Assembly: GCA_015067005.1 (NCBI GenBank)
Contig: SVNH01000003.1
Coordinates: 1-64,000, forward strand
Length of the DNA: 64,000 nt
From: Ruminococcus flavefaciens
GTDB lineage: Bacteria > Bacillota > Clostridia > Oscillospirales > Ruminococcaceae
Direction of reading: 5' to 3'
Both the position numbers and the translations under genes were made by a program. Positions within the stretch are counted from its first letter, which is position 1, and the number at the start of each line of letters is the position of its first letter. Below, piece after piece: positions 51,265-61,140 of this stretch. Under the pieces are notes generated by a model. It made no database searches. It saw only the letters and a list, made by a program, of their open reading frames with translations, and had not been told where the DNA came from.

Positions 51265-52710
51265 TCAGGCAAGAACATTAAGCCGTTCTATGTTTATGTC
51301 CTCCGTACCGGTCATCTGACATCCTTTCTCTTTGGCATATTTAATATACTCGATTATCTCAGGAGTTATCAGTTCTCCGGGCGCAAGTATCGGGATACCC
51401 GGCGGATAGCACATTACGAATTCCGTGCATACATTTCCTGCTGCTTCTTCAAGAGGAAGCGATCTCTTCTGAGCATAGAAAGCCTTTCTCGGAGGCTCGG
51501 CAACTAACGGGTTTATATATTCCTGTGTGAGCATTCCCGAACCGCTCCTGCCGAATCTTCTCTTTATCTCGGACATAGCACTGATAAGACGTTCGATGTC
51601 GCGCTTTCTGTCGCCAACAGAAACATACGCAAGGATGTTACCGATGTCGCCGAATTCTATCTGTATGTCGTACTCATCCCTGAGGAGATCGTATACCTCA
51701 ATACCGGCAAGTCCGATAGGAAGAGTGTAGACCGAAAGCTTGGACACATCAAAATCGAAAACGCTGTCGCCGTTTATAAGTTCACTCGAAAAAGCATAGT
51801 AACCGCCGATAGAATTTATCTCATCACGCGCATACTGTGCCATTTCTACTGTTTTTGCAAATATTTCCCTGCCGCTGAGAGCAAGTCTCTTGCGCGAAAT
51901 ATCAAGACTTGAAAGCAGCAGATATGAGGCGCTCGTGGTCTGTGTAAGGTTGACTATCTGTCTCATATAATCGGAATTGATCTTCTTTCCCATGAGAAGG
52001 AACGAACTCTGCGTAAGACTTCCGCCTGACTTATGCATACTCGCAGAAGCTATATCCGCACCGGCAGCCATAGCCGACATCGGAAAGCCCTCACCAAAAT
52101 AAAAATGAGTACCATGCGCCTCATCTGCAAGAACGAGCATACCGTGCGAATGAGCAAGCTCGGTTATTCTTTTAAGGTCTGAGCAAACGCCGTAATACGT
52201 CGGATTGTTTACCATTATTGCCTTAGCATCAGGGTTTTCGAGTATAGCCTTCTCGACCTGTGATACCGACATTCCAAGTGCGATACCCAGCTGATGATTA
52301 ACATCCGGATCAACATAAACCGGCACTGCACCTGTAAGTATCAGTGCATTTATAGCGCTTCTGTGTACATTTCGCGGCATTATGATCTTATCGCCCTCTT
52401 TGCAGGCATACATTATCATGCTCTGCACCGCTGAGGTCGTACCTCCGACCATGAAGAACGCATTCTCAGCCCCGAAAGCCTGTGCTGCGAGCTCCTCCGC
52501 ATCCTTTATCACTGATACAGGGTGACACAGATTGTCGAGCGGCTTCATAGAATTCACATCAACATTCATGCAGTCCTCACCGAGAAACTCAGTAAGCTCC
52601 ATATTACCGCGTCCCCGCTTATGTCCGGGAACATCGAACGGCACTACTCTCATACGCCTGAAGCGTCTCAGAGCTTCGTAGATAGGCGCATCAACCTGTG
52701 AAAGAGCCAT
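51265..52710 (-). CDS. speA: Arginine decarboxylase (fold I, Orn/Lys/Arg family)
   Basis: 481 residues from the ATG at 52710; an ATG four codons upstream has an SD too close. [38 protein letters not shown] and [16 protein letters not shown] (PLP lysine) define the short fold I Orn/Lys/Arg decarboxylases, as in Bacillus SpeA. Arginine is the likely substrate because agmatinase is encoded in the same operon. It overlaps speD by 20 bp. Confidence 0.9.
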   Translation of the reverse strand: MALSQVDAPIYEALRRFRRMRVVPFDVPGHKRGRGNMELTEFLGEDCMNVDVNSMKPLDNLCHPVSVIKDAEELAAQAFGAENAFFMVGGTTSAVQSMIMYACKEGDKIIMPRNVHRSAINALILTGAVPVYVDPDVNHQLGIALGMSVSQVEKAILENPDAKAIMVNNPTYYGVCSDLKRITELAHSHGMLVLADEAHGTHFYFGEGFPMSAMAAGADIASASMHKSGGSLTQSSFLLMGKKINSDYMRQIVNLTQTTSASYLLLSSLDISRKRLALSGREIFAKTVEMAQYARDEINSIGGYYAFSSELINGDSVFDFDVSKLSVYTLPIGLAGIEVYDLLRDEYDIQIEFGDIGNILAYVSVGDRKRDIERLISAMSEIKRRFGRSGSGMLTQEYINPLVAEPPRKAFYAQKRSLPLEEAAGNVCTEFVMCYPPGIPILAPGELITPEIIEYIKYAKEKGCQMTGTEDINIERLNVLA

Positions 52711-53473
52711 TTCCGTAAACATTCCTTCCGCTGAAAATTTCTATCATTTCCCTCTTCAGAGCCGTTGTTATCTCAAGACGGCGGCTCGGCGGAAGTTCAT
52801 TGACATCCGTATTGAAGAGGTAATTCTGTAAATCGAGTTCCTTTATCAACATTTTTGTGTGGAACATATTTGCCTGATACACGTTTATATCTACCGCATC
52901 ATATTTCAGGAGCGTAGCATCGTCGATATAGTCCTGTATCGAGGTTATGTCATGATCTATAAACAGTTTTTCACCATCGAGGTTTCGTGTGAAGCCTCTT
53001 ACACGGTAGTCCATAGTGATAATATCGGAATCAAAGCTTCCGATAAGGTAATCGAGGGCTGTAAGAGGTGTGATCTTTCCGCAGGTAGCTACGTCGATGT
53101 CAACGCGGAAAGTAGCTATACTTGTATCAGGATGGAACTCCGGATATGTGTGCACTGTTACATGACTCTTGTCAAGATGAGCGACAGTTTCGGTACCTCC
53201 TGCCGGTATCATAGTATCATCAGCTATGAGGAACGTCGCAGAAGCTCCCTGCGGATCGTAGTCCTGCCGCGACATACTGAGCACCTGTGCGCCTATCATC
53301 TCTGTAAGGTGAGTCATAATATCCGTAATACGCTCAGAATTATACTGTTCGTCGACATATGCAATATATTCCTGCTGAGCTCTTGCTGTCTTGGCATAAC
53401 AGACATCATATATATTAAAGCTCAGCGATTTTGTAAGATTATTGAAGCCGTAAAGCTTTAGCTTATTCTGCAT
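52691..53473 (-). CDS. speD: S-adenosylmethionine decarboxylase proenzyme
   Basis: 260 residues, the size of the E. coli-type enzyme. [17 protein letters not shown] contains the serine that becomes the pyruvoyl group by self-cleavage; [16 protein letters not shown] and [11 protein letters not shown] are family motifs. It provides decarboxy-AdoMet for SpeE. It is the first gene of the operon; its SD GAGG (53481-53484) lies at the end of the terminator T run, so expression depends on the leader. Confidence 0.93.
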   Translation of the reverse strand: MQNKLKLYGFNNLTKSLSFNIYDVCYAKTARAQQEYIAYVDEQYNSERITDIMTHLTEMIGAQVLSMSRQDYDPQGASATFLIADDTMIPAGGTETVAHLDKSHVTVHTYPEFHPDTSIATFRVDIDVATCGKITPLTALDYLIGSFDSDIITMDYRVRGFTRNLDGEKLFIDHDITSIQDYIDDATLLKYDAVDINVYQANMFHTKMLIKELDLQNYLFNTDVNELPPSRRLEITTALKREMIEIFSGRNVYGNGSFTG

Positions 53474-53483
53474 AAAAACACCT

Positions 53484-53521
53484 CAAAAAAACACGTACAG
53501 GCTTTATCAGCCCATACGTGT
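53484..53521 (-). terminator. Leader terminator of the polyamine operon
   Basis: On minus ACACGTA (53521-53515) pairs with TACGTGT (53497-53491) with an inner GGC/GCC pair, followed by seven T (53490-53484). It ends 11 nt before the speD ATG, so it must be overcome for operon expression. Confidence 0.88.
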
Positions 53522-53734
53522 CGTTTAATCATATGCCAACTGCACAGATATACCTCGGGTTTCAGAGTCTATATAAGCAAGATAATCACCTTTTACTACT
53601 CTTATTGACCTTTCACAAGCTGATAAAAACTTATAAAAACTTATCGGCACACAGACCGAATCAATAAGGCAACAGAAGTTGCCAGCTGACCATGTCAGCG
53701 GACTTGCTTTGAAACCGAAGCTTCTTTTGCAATT
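53522..53734 (-). promoter_or_regulatory. speD leader RNA, candidate riboswitch or attenuator
   Basis: About 210 nt between the predicted start near 53734 and the terminator. It can form GCTGAC/GTCAGC and GGCAAC/GTTGCC hairpins and a CGG/CCG stem. The segment TTTATCAGC (minus; 53619-53627) is perfectly complementary to GCTGATAAA in the terminator loop (53503-53511), a likely antiterminator pairing. A start-less open frame of about 70 codons also crosses it. No match to SAM-I or other classes known to me; the ligand may be a polyamine, AdoMet or arginine. Confidence 0.65.
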
Positions 53735-53740
53735 TATATA

Positions 53741-53769
53741 ATTTTAGCATATTTACAGCGGAATGTCAA
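53741..53769 (-). promoter_or_regulatory. Promoter of the polyamine operon
   Basis: TTGACA (53764-53769), 17 bp, TAAAAT (53741-53746) on minus. It lies right after the stop of the YfhO-type gene. Confidence 0.8.
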
Positions 53770-53783
53770 TAGTTTGCCGGAAA

Positions 53784-56372
53784 TTATTTTGTTTTCAGTT
53801 TTTTTCTGCGGCGCAGATCTGCAATGCCGAATACGGAGAGCATAATTGACACAGCAGCTATTCCGGCGAAGGTAACAAGTCGGCCTTCCTTTTTCAGAGG
53901 AGCGTTGTAGGTCATCTCGATAGTATGCTTTCCGGCTTTTATCGGGAATCCCATAAAAGCGAGGTCTGTCCGGTAGTAATCAACCTTTTCGCCGTCAACG
54001 AGGAAAGTGAAATTCTTATCGTAAGGAATCGTGATATTGAACCAGCCGTCTTTGCGTACATCTATACTGCCCGAAAGGGTATCACCTATCGGATCCTCTG
54101 TTTCGATGATGAAAGCGTCCTTGTTTTCCATAGCACCGCGAAGTGCATCGCCGTCCATTACAAAAGCCTCGAATCCGGAAATATTATAGATACCGGCTGA
54201 GAATTCCATATCAAGCTCAGTTATCGGTTTATCGGACGAGATCACATATGAAAATACATAATTACCGTTGTTATATTTCCACTTAGGATCAGTCAGCTTG
54301 TTCTTGACCCCGTTGATCTTCATAATGATGTCCTTCTGTGCGGAGATCTTTCCGATACGGTTATCAGCGAACGCCGTTATCAAGAGGACTCCGTCTTCAA
54401 CAGGTTTATCAAGCTTGACCTTTGCTTTTATGATCTTTTTGCTGTTTATGGTGTATATACGTTTATCGTACTCTATTCCGTCATAGTCGGCAAGTTCGGT
54501 GAAATCAATATCAAAGCTTCTTGTATGCTCATCATTTTTCCCTTCCGCATCAAACTCCTTAGGAATGATTATATTGCTGAGTATAGCCTCCTGCTGCAAT
54601 TCAAACTGAAGCTTGCGGTACTTATCGACTTTCATTACATCGCTTGTTGCAAATCCGAGAGGGAACGCATAATCGTTCTTGTATACAGAGTATTCGCCGG
54701 ACGCTGCTATTTTATGCTCACCGAAAAGTATCGGATCATCCTTTACAAGTCTGTAACGGCAGCCCATAAGTGTATCAAATATGATATTGAGCGGCTGTCG
54801 GTGAATGGCATTATTGCGGGATCCGACCTCGCTTCCGGATGAAAAGAAACGGAAATCACGGTAGCTCGGATTTGTAAGCGACGAATACAAATTCGTTGTA
54901 AGGTAATCTGTGCGGTAGACCTTATTAACAAGGAGTTCAGAACCGGTATTCTCCGCGAAACGGTAAATATCCGTGTCTGAATCAAGAGTTTCATCAACGA
55001 GTGATTCAGCGTCCTTGCTGTAAACATCATCAATAACGCTCTTCTTTACAAGAGTATCTGTGCAGTTGAGTGCAACACATACGATCATCGCAGCAGCTAC
55101 CGCAAACATACTTATCACACTGCGGCGGTCCATTTTGTTGCTCAGATACATAACTCCCAGAGTAGCGGCTGTATCTATCATCACAACTATCTTCTGCAAT
55201 GAATTGTAATCCCCCTGCTTCAGTGACATTACCGAGATAATGGCAAAAAGTATCAGTGTAAACCTGACATCTGCCGTGCGTTCGATGAATTTTACCATGA
55301 ACCTGCCGCACAGTATAAGCAGAAGCGGCATGAACGGTATGAAGGCTTTTCCGTCAATATACATCGTACCATTGAACAGGTATATTATAACCGGGAAAAC
55401 CACGCAGGCTGCCATAGTTCCGGCAAGATACCTCTCAGACCTCGTACCGCGTCTCAGCAGCGATATTATAGATATCGGCGATATTACAGTAAGTCCGGCT
55501 GCATATGAAGTATACAGCAGAACGCTGAGATTCAGGGTAGGCACTAATAGCTCGAGCAGCGATATTTCAACTGATGTTGAAGCACGTCCCGATATAATTG
55601 CCGCAAGTGCAGGCATCCAGAACCTTGCAGCGCATACGCCGCCAAGGAAGGCGAAAAGCACCTTTTTCCACAATGCCGCCATTACCTTCTTTATGCCTGA
55701 TCTCTGATCCTCTTCAAGGCAGTTGAATACAATGTATATGCCTACGGTCACAAATACGCCAACGCTGTAAAAATAGCTTGAACACAAAACACAGTATGTA
55801 AGCAGAGTTATCATCAAAAGGCTCAGAACACTGTCCTTTCTCTTGACTACAAGAAGCAGTCCCATGAGGAAAGGGTAATAGTTCATGAACATTATGTGGC
55901 GGTGACTATGGAATATAAGAGGACCTGACAGAATAAACATAAGCGCCAGAATAAGCGGCATAGTCCCCGAAAAGTGCCGCTTGAAAAAGTAATAGCTCAT
56001 AACAGCTGAAACAAGGACTTCTATTATACTTATCAGCTGGATATAAGTCGCCATTGTCATCCACGGCATGAAGTACGCAGGCAGGTAAAGCGGATTTGCT
56101 ATCCCGTAATACGCAAAGTTGTATATATTCTGACCTGCTCCGAGCTGCATTGCAAAATCAGGCGACCAATCTCCGGTTTCAAGATAACGTGTCCGCAGAT
56201 ACTCGGGAATAGTAAAATGCTGATCGCTCCAGTCTATGTCAGAACCCCAGACGCATCCGCGGTTGACTATGAGCATATCTATCGCAAAAATTATCAGAAA
56301 CGCCGAAAGTATAGCCATTATTGATACTATATCCGGATGTCTGCCATATGCTGCTTTGACCCTTTTTATCAT
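53784..56372 (-). CDS. YfhO-family multispanning membrane protein
   Basis: 862 residues from the ATG at 56372 (SD GGGAGAG). About 12-13 membrane segments lie in residues 20-460, with WGSDIDWSDQHFTIPEYLR as first outer loop. Then an extracytoplasmic beta-rich part ends in a last membrane helix and basic tail (GIADLRRRKKL). This fits the YfhO family of GT-C-like membrane proteins that help attach sugars to lipoteichoic acid or other wall polymers. Substrate not known. It follows mutS2 by 26 bp. Confidence 0.82.
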   Translation of the reverse strand: MIKRVKAAYGRHPDIVSIMAILSAFLIIFAIDMLIVNRGCVWGSDIDWSDQHFTIPEYLRTRYLETGDWSPDFAMQLGAGQNIYNFAYYGIANPLYLPAYFMPWMTMATYIQLISIIEVLVSAVMSYYFFKRHFSGTMPLILALMFILSGPLIFHSHRHIMFMNYYPFLMGLLLVVKRKDSVLSLLMITLLTYCVLCSSYFYSVGVFVTVGIYIVFNCLEEDQRSGIKKVMAALWKKVLFAFLGGVCAARFWMPALAAIISGRASTSVEISLLELLVPTLNLSVLLYTSYAAGLTVISPISIISLLRRGTRSERYLAGTMAACVVFPVIIYLFNGTMYIDGKAFIPFMPLLLILCGRFMVKFIERTADVRFTLILFAIISVMSLKQGDYNSLQKIVVMIDTAATLGVMYLSNKMDRRSVISMFAVAAAMIVCVALNCTDTLVKKSVIDDVYSKDAESLVDETLDSDTDIYRFAENTGSELLVNKVYRTDYLTTNLYSSLTNPSYRDFRFFSSGSEVGSRNNAIHRQPLNIIFDTLMGCRYRLVKDDPILFGEHKIAASGEYSVYKNDYAFPLGFATSDVMKVDKYRKLQFELQQEAILSNIIIPKEFDAEGKNDEHTRSFDIDFTELADYDGIEYDKRIYTINSKKIIKAKVKLDKPVEDGVLLITAFADNRIGKISAQKDIIMKINGVKNKLTDPKWKYNNGNYVFSYVISSDKPITELDMEFSAGIYNISGFEAFVMDGDALRGAMENKDAFIIETEDPIGDTLSGSIDVRKDGWFNITIPYDKNFTFLVDGEKVDYYRTDLAFMGFPIKAGKHTIEMTYNAPLKKEGRLVTFAGIAAVSIMLSVFGIADLRRRKKLKTK

Positions 56373-56398
56373 CAATTCTCTCCCTTTAAAGGATATAA

Positions 56399-58789
56399 TC
56401 ACTTAAGTTCAGCAATAGTAACGCCGTCCTCGCCCTCGCCAAAGAGTCCGAGACGGAATGTTTTTACCGACGGATGGGATTTCAGGCGGCGGTGTACTGC
56501 CTGTCTGAGAAGACCTGTTCCCTTTCCGTGGATTATGGTTATTGTGGAAATATTGGACATAACTGCCTGATCTATGAATGCATCAAGCTGATACACACCG
56601 TCATCACAGGCACAGCCGCGTATATCGAGCTCCATTTTTCCGCGTCGCTCAGCTGTTACGCCTATTTTGTTCATCTTCCGCTGAGGTTTTACAGGCTTGT
56701 TTGCATAGGTCACCTTTTCAGGTTCTTCAAGTCTGAGACGTGATATGCTCATCTTTGTCTTCATAACGCCCATCTGGACGTAAACAAAGTCGCTGCCGTC
56801 CGGATCGCCGGATATTATGCCCTTACGCTGAAGGTCAACTACATATACGGTGTCGCCTCTGCGAAGCTTTCGCGGAAGAACATAGTCTGCATTAGGATCG
56901 CGCTTATCGACCGGATTTGCAGAGTCATACATCTTATTGAAGCTCTGCTTTGCCTTTGATTTCATGCCGGAAACATTCTGGCTGAAATCCTTCTTATCCT
57001 TTTCCTTGCGAAGCTTGTCAAGTTCATCAAGGAGTTCGTTGGATTCGGCTTTAGTCTGCTCGATTATGGTCATAGCACGAAGTCTTGCCTTTTCGAGCTC
57101 ATCAGCCTTGACCCGTTCGATCTCCTCGCGTTCCTTTCTTACTGCCTCTTCGTGCTCGGCAGCCTGCCGTCTGAGGATTGCGATCTCCTCTTTCTGACGT
57201 TCAAGTTCAAGACGCGCTGCCTCAAGCTTGCCGATAACGTCCTCAAGACGAACGTTTGAATCACTTACTCTCGCCTTCGCATCGCTGATAATATCCGAGG
57301 GCATACCAAGGCTCTCGGAAATAGCAAAAGCATTCGACTTTCCAGGTGAGCCCACGATAAGCCTGTAAGTCGGGCGGAGTGTCTCAATATCGAATTCACA
57401 TGAAGCATTCTCAACATCAGGATCGTCTATCGCAAATACCTTCAGTTCCTGATAATGCGTGGTGACCATAAGCTTAGCGCCGTTTGTCATAAGACGGCGG
57501 ATTATAGCAACAGCAAGTGCCGCACCCTCAACCGGATCAGTTCCGGAACCAAGTTCATCCAGCAGAACGAGGGAATTCTCATCAGCAGTTTCAAGTATCT
57601 CAATGACTTTATTGGTATGTGAAGAGAATGTTGAAAGATTCTGCTCGATGCTCTGATTATCGCCTATATCGGCAAGAATATGCTTGAATATGGATATGCG
57701 GCTGCCGTCCGCCGCCGGAATGAGAAGTCCGCACATAGTCATAGCGCTGAGAAGTCCGGCTGTTTTGAGTGCAACAGTCTTACCGCCCGTATTAGGACCT
57801 GTTATTATAAGAGTCTGGTATTCCTCGCCGAGTGAAAGGTCGATCGGCACTGCTTTTTTCTTATCAATAAGCGGATGACGCGCTTTTTTGAGATACATCC
57901 TTCCGTCATCTGTTATCTCAGGCAGAGCACAGTTGAGCTTCGCTGCAAGATTTGATTTTGCAAAGTACAGATTGAGTTCGGTACATATCTTGTAGTTTTC
58001 GCAGAGAATGTCGGCATAATCGCCGCAGTCAGCGCAGAGCTCGCGGATTATGCGTTCGATCTCCTCCTGTTCCTTTCCTTCAAGGATACGAATATCGTTA
58101 TTGGCTTCAACTATCGCCATTGGCTCGATAAAAATAGTCTGACCAGTCGCTGAGGTATCATGGATAAGTCCGTTCACCTGACTGCGGTACTCGGATTTTA
58201 CCGGAAGCACGAATCGTCCGTCACGGATAGTCACAGTGTTCTCCTGAAGATACTGCTGCGTGTTCTTATTTTTTATCATCTTATCGAGAGTTTCACGCAG
58301 CTGCATTCCGGCACGGTTGATCTTCCTGCGTATCGCTGCAAGTTCAGGACTTGCAGCATCCGAGATCTCGGTCTCGGAAATTATCGACCTTTCAAGCTTT
58401 TCGAGCAGCCAGTCGTTAGGCATAAGTCTCGAAAAGAGGTAATCAAGATCGGTCTCAACGTTCTCGCAGCGGCTGTACCACTCTGCAAGTCCCTTTATCT
58501 GACGAAGCATCGCAGCAATGTCCATAAGATCGCGGAGAGATATTACCGCTCCGGACTTCGCTCTGGCTGCCGATGAAGAAACGTCCTTGAAATTACTGAA
58601 CGGCGGTGTTCCGAACTGAACTGAAAGACTAAAAGCCTGTGAGGTCTTCAGACACTCTTTTCTTACCAAAGCAAGGTCAGTTTCAGGACGTATCTCAAGT
58701 GCCATGCGCTTAGTCTCATCATTTGAGGCGAAGCCTGCCAGCATTTCAAGTATTTTGTCAAGTTCAAGTGTTTTTAAGTATTTGTTCAT
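56399..58789 (-). CDS. mutS2: MutS2 ATPase/endonuclease
   Basis: 796 residues from the ATG at 58789 (AGGAAAAATGCA upstream). The MutS core has Walker A ITGPNTGGKTVALKT and Walker B SLVLLDELGSGTDP. A long coiled coil (about 515-625) and a C-terminal Smr domain follow (LDIRGCACDDGVYQLD, IIHGKGTGLLRQAV). It acts on recombination intermediates and, in Bacillus, splits collided ribosomes. Confidence 0.95.
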   Translation of the reverse strand: MNKYLKTLELDKILEMLAGFASNDETKRMALEIRPETDLALVRKECLKTSQAFSLSVQFGTPPFSNFKDVSSSAARAKSGAVISLRDLMDIAAMLRQIKGLAEWYSRCENVETDLDYLFSRLMPNDWLLEKLERSIISETEISDAASPELAAIRRKINRAGMQLRETLDKMIKNKNTQQYLQENTVTIRDGRFVLPVKSEYRSQVNGLIHDTSATGQTIFIEPMAIVEANNDIRILEGKEQEEIERIIRELCADCGDYADILCENYKICTELNLYFAKSNLAAKLNCALPEITDDGRMYLKKARHPLIDKKKAVPIDLSLGEEYQTLIITGPNTGGKTVALKTAGLLSAMTMCGLLIPAADGSRISIFKHILADIGDNQSIEQNLSTFSSHTNKVIEILETADENSLVLLDELGSGTDPVEGAALAVAIIRRLMTNGAKLMVTTHYQELKVFAIDDPDVENASCEFDIETLRPTYRLIVGSPGKSNAFAISESLGMPSDIISDAKARVSDSNVRLEDVIGKLEAARLELERQKEEIAILRRQAAEHEEAVRKEREEIERVKADELEKARLRAMTIIEQTKAESNELLDELDKLRKEKDKKDFSQNVSGMKSKAKQSFNKMYDSANPVDKRDPNADYVLPRKLRRGDTVYVVDLQRKGIISGDPDGSDFVYVQMGVMKTKMSISRLRLEEPEKVTYANKPVKPQRKMNKIGVTAERRGKMELDIRGCACDDGVYQLDAFIDQAVMSNISTITIIHGKGTGLLRQAVHRRLKSHPSVKTFRLGLFGEGEDGVTIAELK

Positions 58790-58827
58790 TGCATTTTTCC
58801 TATATAAACGAAATGCTTTGATCCTTC

Positions 58828-59571
58828 TCAAAGCAATGACTTATAAAAATCAAGAGTTTTAAAGCTGCGTTCCAGATGTGCCTGAAGATAAGCCTCTGAA
58901 AGCTGTGAAAGCACTGAAAGTGAATTATCAGAAATGCGGAAATTATAAAGTCTGTCAAAATCGGTAAGCACTATATGGCGCACCGCATCCAGTACCGGAA
59001 GCTTTATCTTATAGTAATTACTCTCATCACGATCCGAAAAACAATCAGAGCAGTAGAAACCGCCGTCATTCACGCAGAAATACAGTTCCTCCGGCTCAAA
59101 AGCACCGCATCCGCGGCACATGATAATATCAGGCATATAGCCTATCTCCGACATAAGCCGAAGTTCAAAAATAGCCTTGAGCTGTTCCTCGCTGCGCTTG
59201 CCGTTTTCGAGGAAATGAAGCGTATTCAGAAAAAGCCTCAGCACGTCCGCAGACTGTGCTTCGGGATTGATGCAGAATCGCAGTACCTCGGCAAAATAGG
59301 CAGCAAGCGAAAGTCTCGGAAGCGAACTTCTGAGACCATAGAAAATATGTATCGGTTCAGCGCTGTTGAGACTTAGTTTCTCTCCGCGCTGATCGAAGCA
59401 AAAGCGTGAATACGCAAAAAGCTGAGTGGAACTCCCTCTTTTTCCGCTAAGCTTTCTTCCGCCTTTCACAGAAACCTCGAGAACTCCGCTCTCTTTTGTA
59501 AGAATATCAATAAACTTGTCCTGTTCGCCCACAGGACGCTCCTTCAGGACTATCCCTTCTGATATTATCAT
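58828..59571 (-). CDS. recO: DNA repair protein RecO
   Basis: 247 residues from the ATG at 59571 (SD AAGGAT). OB fold at the N-terminus (EGIVLKERPVGEQDKFIDIL), helical core, and a zinc site CRGCGAFEPEELYFC and FYCSDCF. It loads RecA with RecR. The yqzL-like frame overlaps its start. Confidence 0.92.
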   Translation of the reverse strand: MIISEGIVLKERPVGEQDKFIDILTKESGVLEVSVKGGRKLSGKRGSSTQLFAYSRFCFDQRGEKLSLNSAEPIHIFYGLRSSLPRLSLAAYFAEVLRFCINPEAQSADVLRLFLNTLHFLENGKRSEEQLKAIFELRLMSEIGYMPDIIMCRGCGAFEPEELYFCVNDGGFYCSDCFSDRDESNYYKIKLPVLDAVRHIVLTDFDRLYNFRISDNSLSVLSQLSEAYLQAHLERSFKTLDFYKSLL

Positions 59572-59653
59572 TTTCAGTATCCTTATGAGCCGCATAGTCA
59601 AGATAGTCCTCTATCCTTCCGCTTGCGGCAAATTTATCCCATAAAACGTCCAT
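59507..59653 (-). CDS. YqzL-like small protein
   Basis: 48 residues from the ATG at 59653 (AGGGAG 11 nt upstream). The first part, MDVLWDKFAASGRIEDYLDYA, follows the YqzL pattern (W-x-x-F-x-x-[ST]-G-x-I-x-x-Y-L). YqzL genes lie between era and recO in many Firmicutes. Here the frame continues 65 bp into recO, longer than usual; the C-terminal part may be without meaning. Confidence 0.55.
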   Translation of the reverse strand: MDVLWDKFAASGRIEDYLDYAAHKDTENDNIRRDSPEGASCGRTGQVY

Positions 59654-59734
59654 ATACAGCACTCCCTGCACATTCTCGGCTGTCTGCCGGTCTGGATATA
59701 TTATGTGCAGGAAAGTCAGTAATATAAGCTGGTA

Positions 59735-60628
59735 TTATTTGTCAGAGAGTCCGAAATTACGGATGATACCCTCGCGGTTACGCCAGTCCTCCTTGACCTT
59801 TACCCAGCATTTAAGATTAACTTTGATCTGGAAGAAGTCTTCAAGTTCAACACGGGCAGCTGTCGAAGCTTTTTTCAGCATAGCTCCGCCCTTGCCGATA
59901 ACTATTCCCTTATGCGACTCCTTCTCGCAGTAAATAACTGCGGATATATCGAGAATGTCCTTATCATCGCGCTCAGACATCTCCTCGACTCCGACTGCTA
60001 TTCCATGCGGGACCTCATCATTGAGCAGCATCAGCAGCTTTTCACGTATCATCTCTGCTGCAAGCACCTTTTCCGGCTGATCCGTTATCATGTCATCCGG
60101 GAAGAAATGCGGCGATTCTTCGGCAAGCTTGATTATTTCATCAATAACTATGTCAACGCCGTTATTTTCGGTAACGCTTACCGGTACTATCGCCTGAAAT
60201 TCAGCCTTTGAGGTCAGTTCGGCTATCATAGGTGCAAGATCATTCTTATTTTTCAGCAGATCTATCTTGTTCAGGACAAGTATCACCGGCATCTTTGAAG
60301 CGTTCATAGACTTCAGCAGATTCAGCTCCTGCTCGTTGATCTTCTTAGTGCAGTCCTGCATAAATACGACAGCATCAATGTCGCTGACAGACTCCTTGAC
60401 TGTATTGAGCATATGCTCACTGAGTTTGTTCACAGGCTTGTGAAGTCCCGGAGTATCAAAGAAAACAAGCTGAACATCGTCGATATTGCGAATACCGGTT
60501 ATACGCGTCCTTGTAGTCTGGGGCTTGTTGCTTACAGAAGCTATCTTCTCGCCGATTATAGCGTTAAGAAGCGAGGATTTTCCGGCATTTGTACGTCCGG
60601 CGATAGTTACGAAGGCAGTTCTCGGCAT
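59735..60628 (-). CDS. era: GTPase Era
   Basis: 297 residues. G1 AGRTNAGKSSLL, G3 DTPGLHKP, G4 NKIDLL, and the KH domain with KGIVIGKGGAMLKKAS. Essential GTPase for 30S assembly that binds the 16S rRNA 3' end. It shares its first base with the ybeY stop codon region, so the two genes are coupled. Confidence 0.96.
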   Translation of the reverse strand: MPRTAFVTIAGRTNAGKSSLLNAIIGEKIASVSNKPQTTRTRITGIRNIDDVQLVFFDTPGLHKPVNKLSEHMLNTVKESVSDIDAVVFMQDCTKKINEQELNLLKSMNASKMPVILVLNKIDLLKNKNDLAPMIAELTSKAEFQAIVPVSVTENNGVDIVIDEIIKLAEESPHFFPDDMITDQPEKVLAAEMIREKLLMLLNDEVPHGIAVGVEEMSERDDKDILDISAVIYCEKESHKGIVIGKGGAMLKKASTAARVELEDFFQIKVNLKCWVKVKEDWRNREGIIRNFGLSDK

Positions 60629-61140
60629 TAGTTGTTCTCTCCGTTTGTAACAAATGTGACATCGCGTGAGATACCAAGCTTTTCGAGTACCGACTCTTCC
60701 TTTTCGCGCATGATACGCTGATCAAGCTGACTTGTCTCATGATCGTATCCGAGAAGGTGGAGCATTGAATGTACTGTAAGGAATCCGACCTCACGTTCAA
60801 GTGAGTGACCGTAATTCTGAGCCTGTTTAACAGCTGTTTCAAGCGAGATAACAACGTCTCCGAGCTGGACCGCACCTGTTTCCGGGTTGAGTTCAACAGT
60901 ACCGTCCTCGCTTGTGAGCGGGAATGAGAGAACGTCTGTAACGCTATCCTTGTTGCGGTATATCTTGTTGAGGTTCTTGATCTCGTTGTTGCTTACGAAT
61001 GATACGCTTACTTCAGCATCCTTGCCGAAATTCTCGGTTGTGAGTACAGCCTGACAGCATCTTCTGATAAGAAGACGGATGCCGACAGGAACTTTCACCT
61101 CTGTCTGATTATTTTTAACATAAACTTTAAGCTTAGCCAT
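60628..61140 (-). CDS. ybeY: Endoribonuclease YbeY
   Basis: 170 residues. The zinc motif HSMLHLLGYDH is exact for the family (H-x3-H-x5-H) and TDVLSFPL precedes it. It matures rRNA ends and supports ribosome quality control. It overlaps phoH by 8 bp. Confidence 0.95.
   Translation of the reverse strand: MAKLKVYVKNNQTEVKVPVGIRLLIRRCCQAVLTTENFGKDAEVSVSFVSNNEIKNLNKIYRNKDSVTDVLSFPLTSEDGTVELNPETGAVQLGDVVISLETAVKQAQNYGHSLEREVGFLTVHSMLHLLGYDHETSQLDQRIMREKEESVLEKLGISRDVTFVTNGENN

Noticed and set aside
53525-53740. Open frame of about 70 codons across the speD leader (ending IDSETRGISVQLAYD)
   Set aside because: It has no ATG or GTG start with an SD before most of its length and lies between promoter and terminator. 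A structured RNA explains it better, although a leader peptide cannot be excluded.
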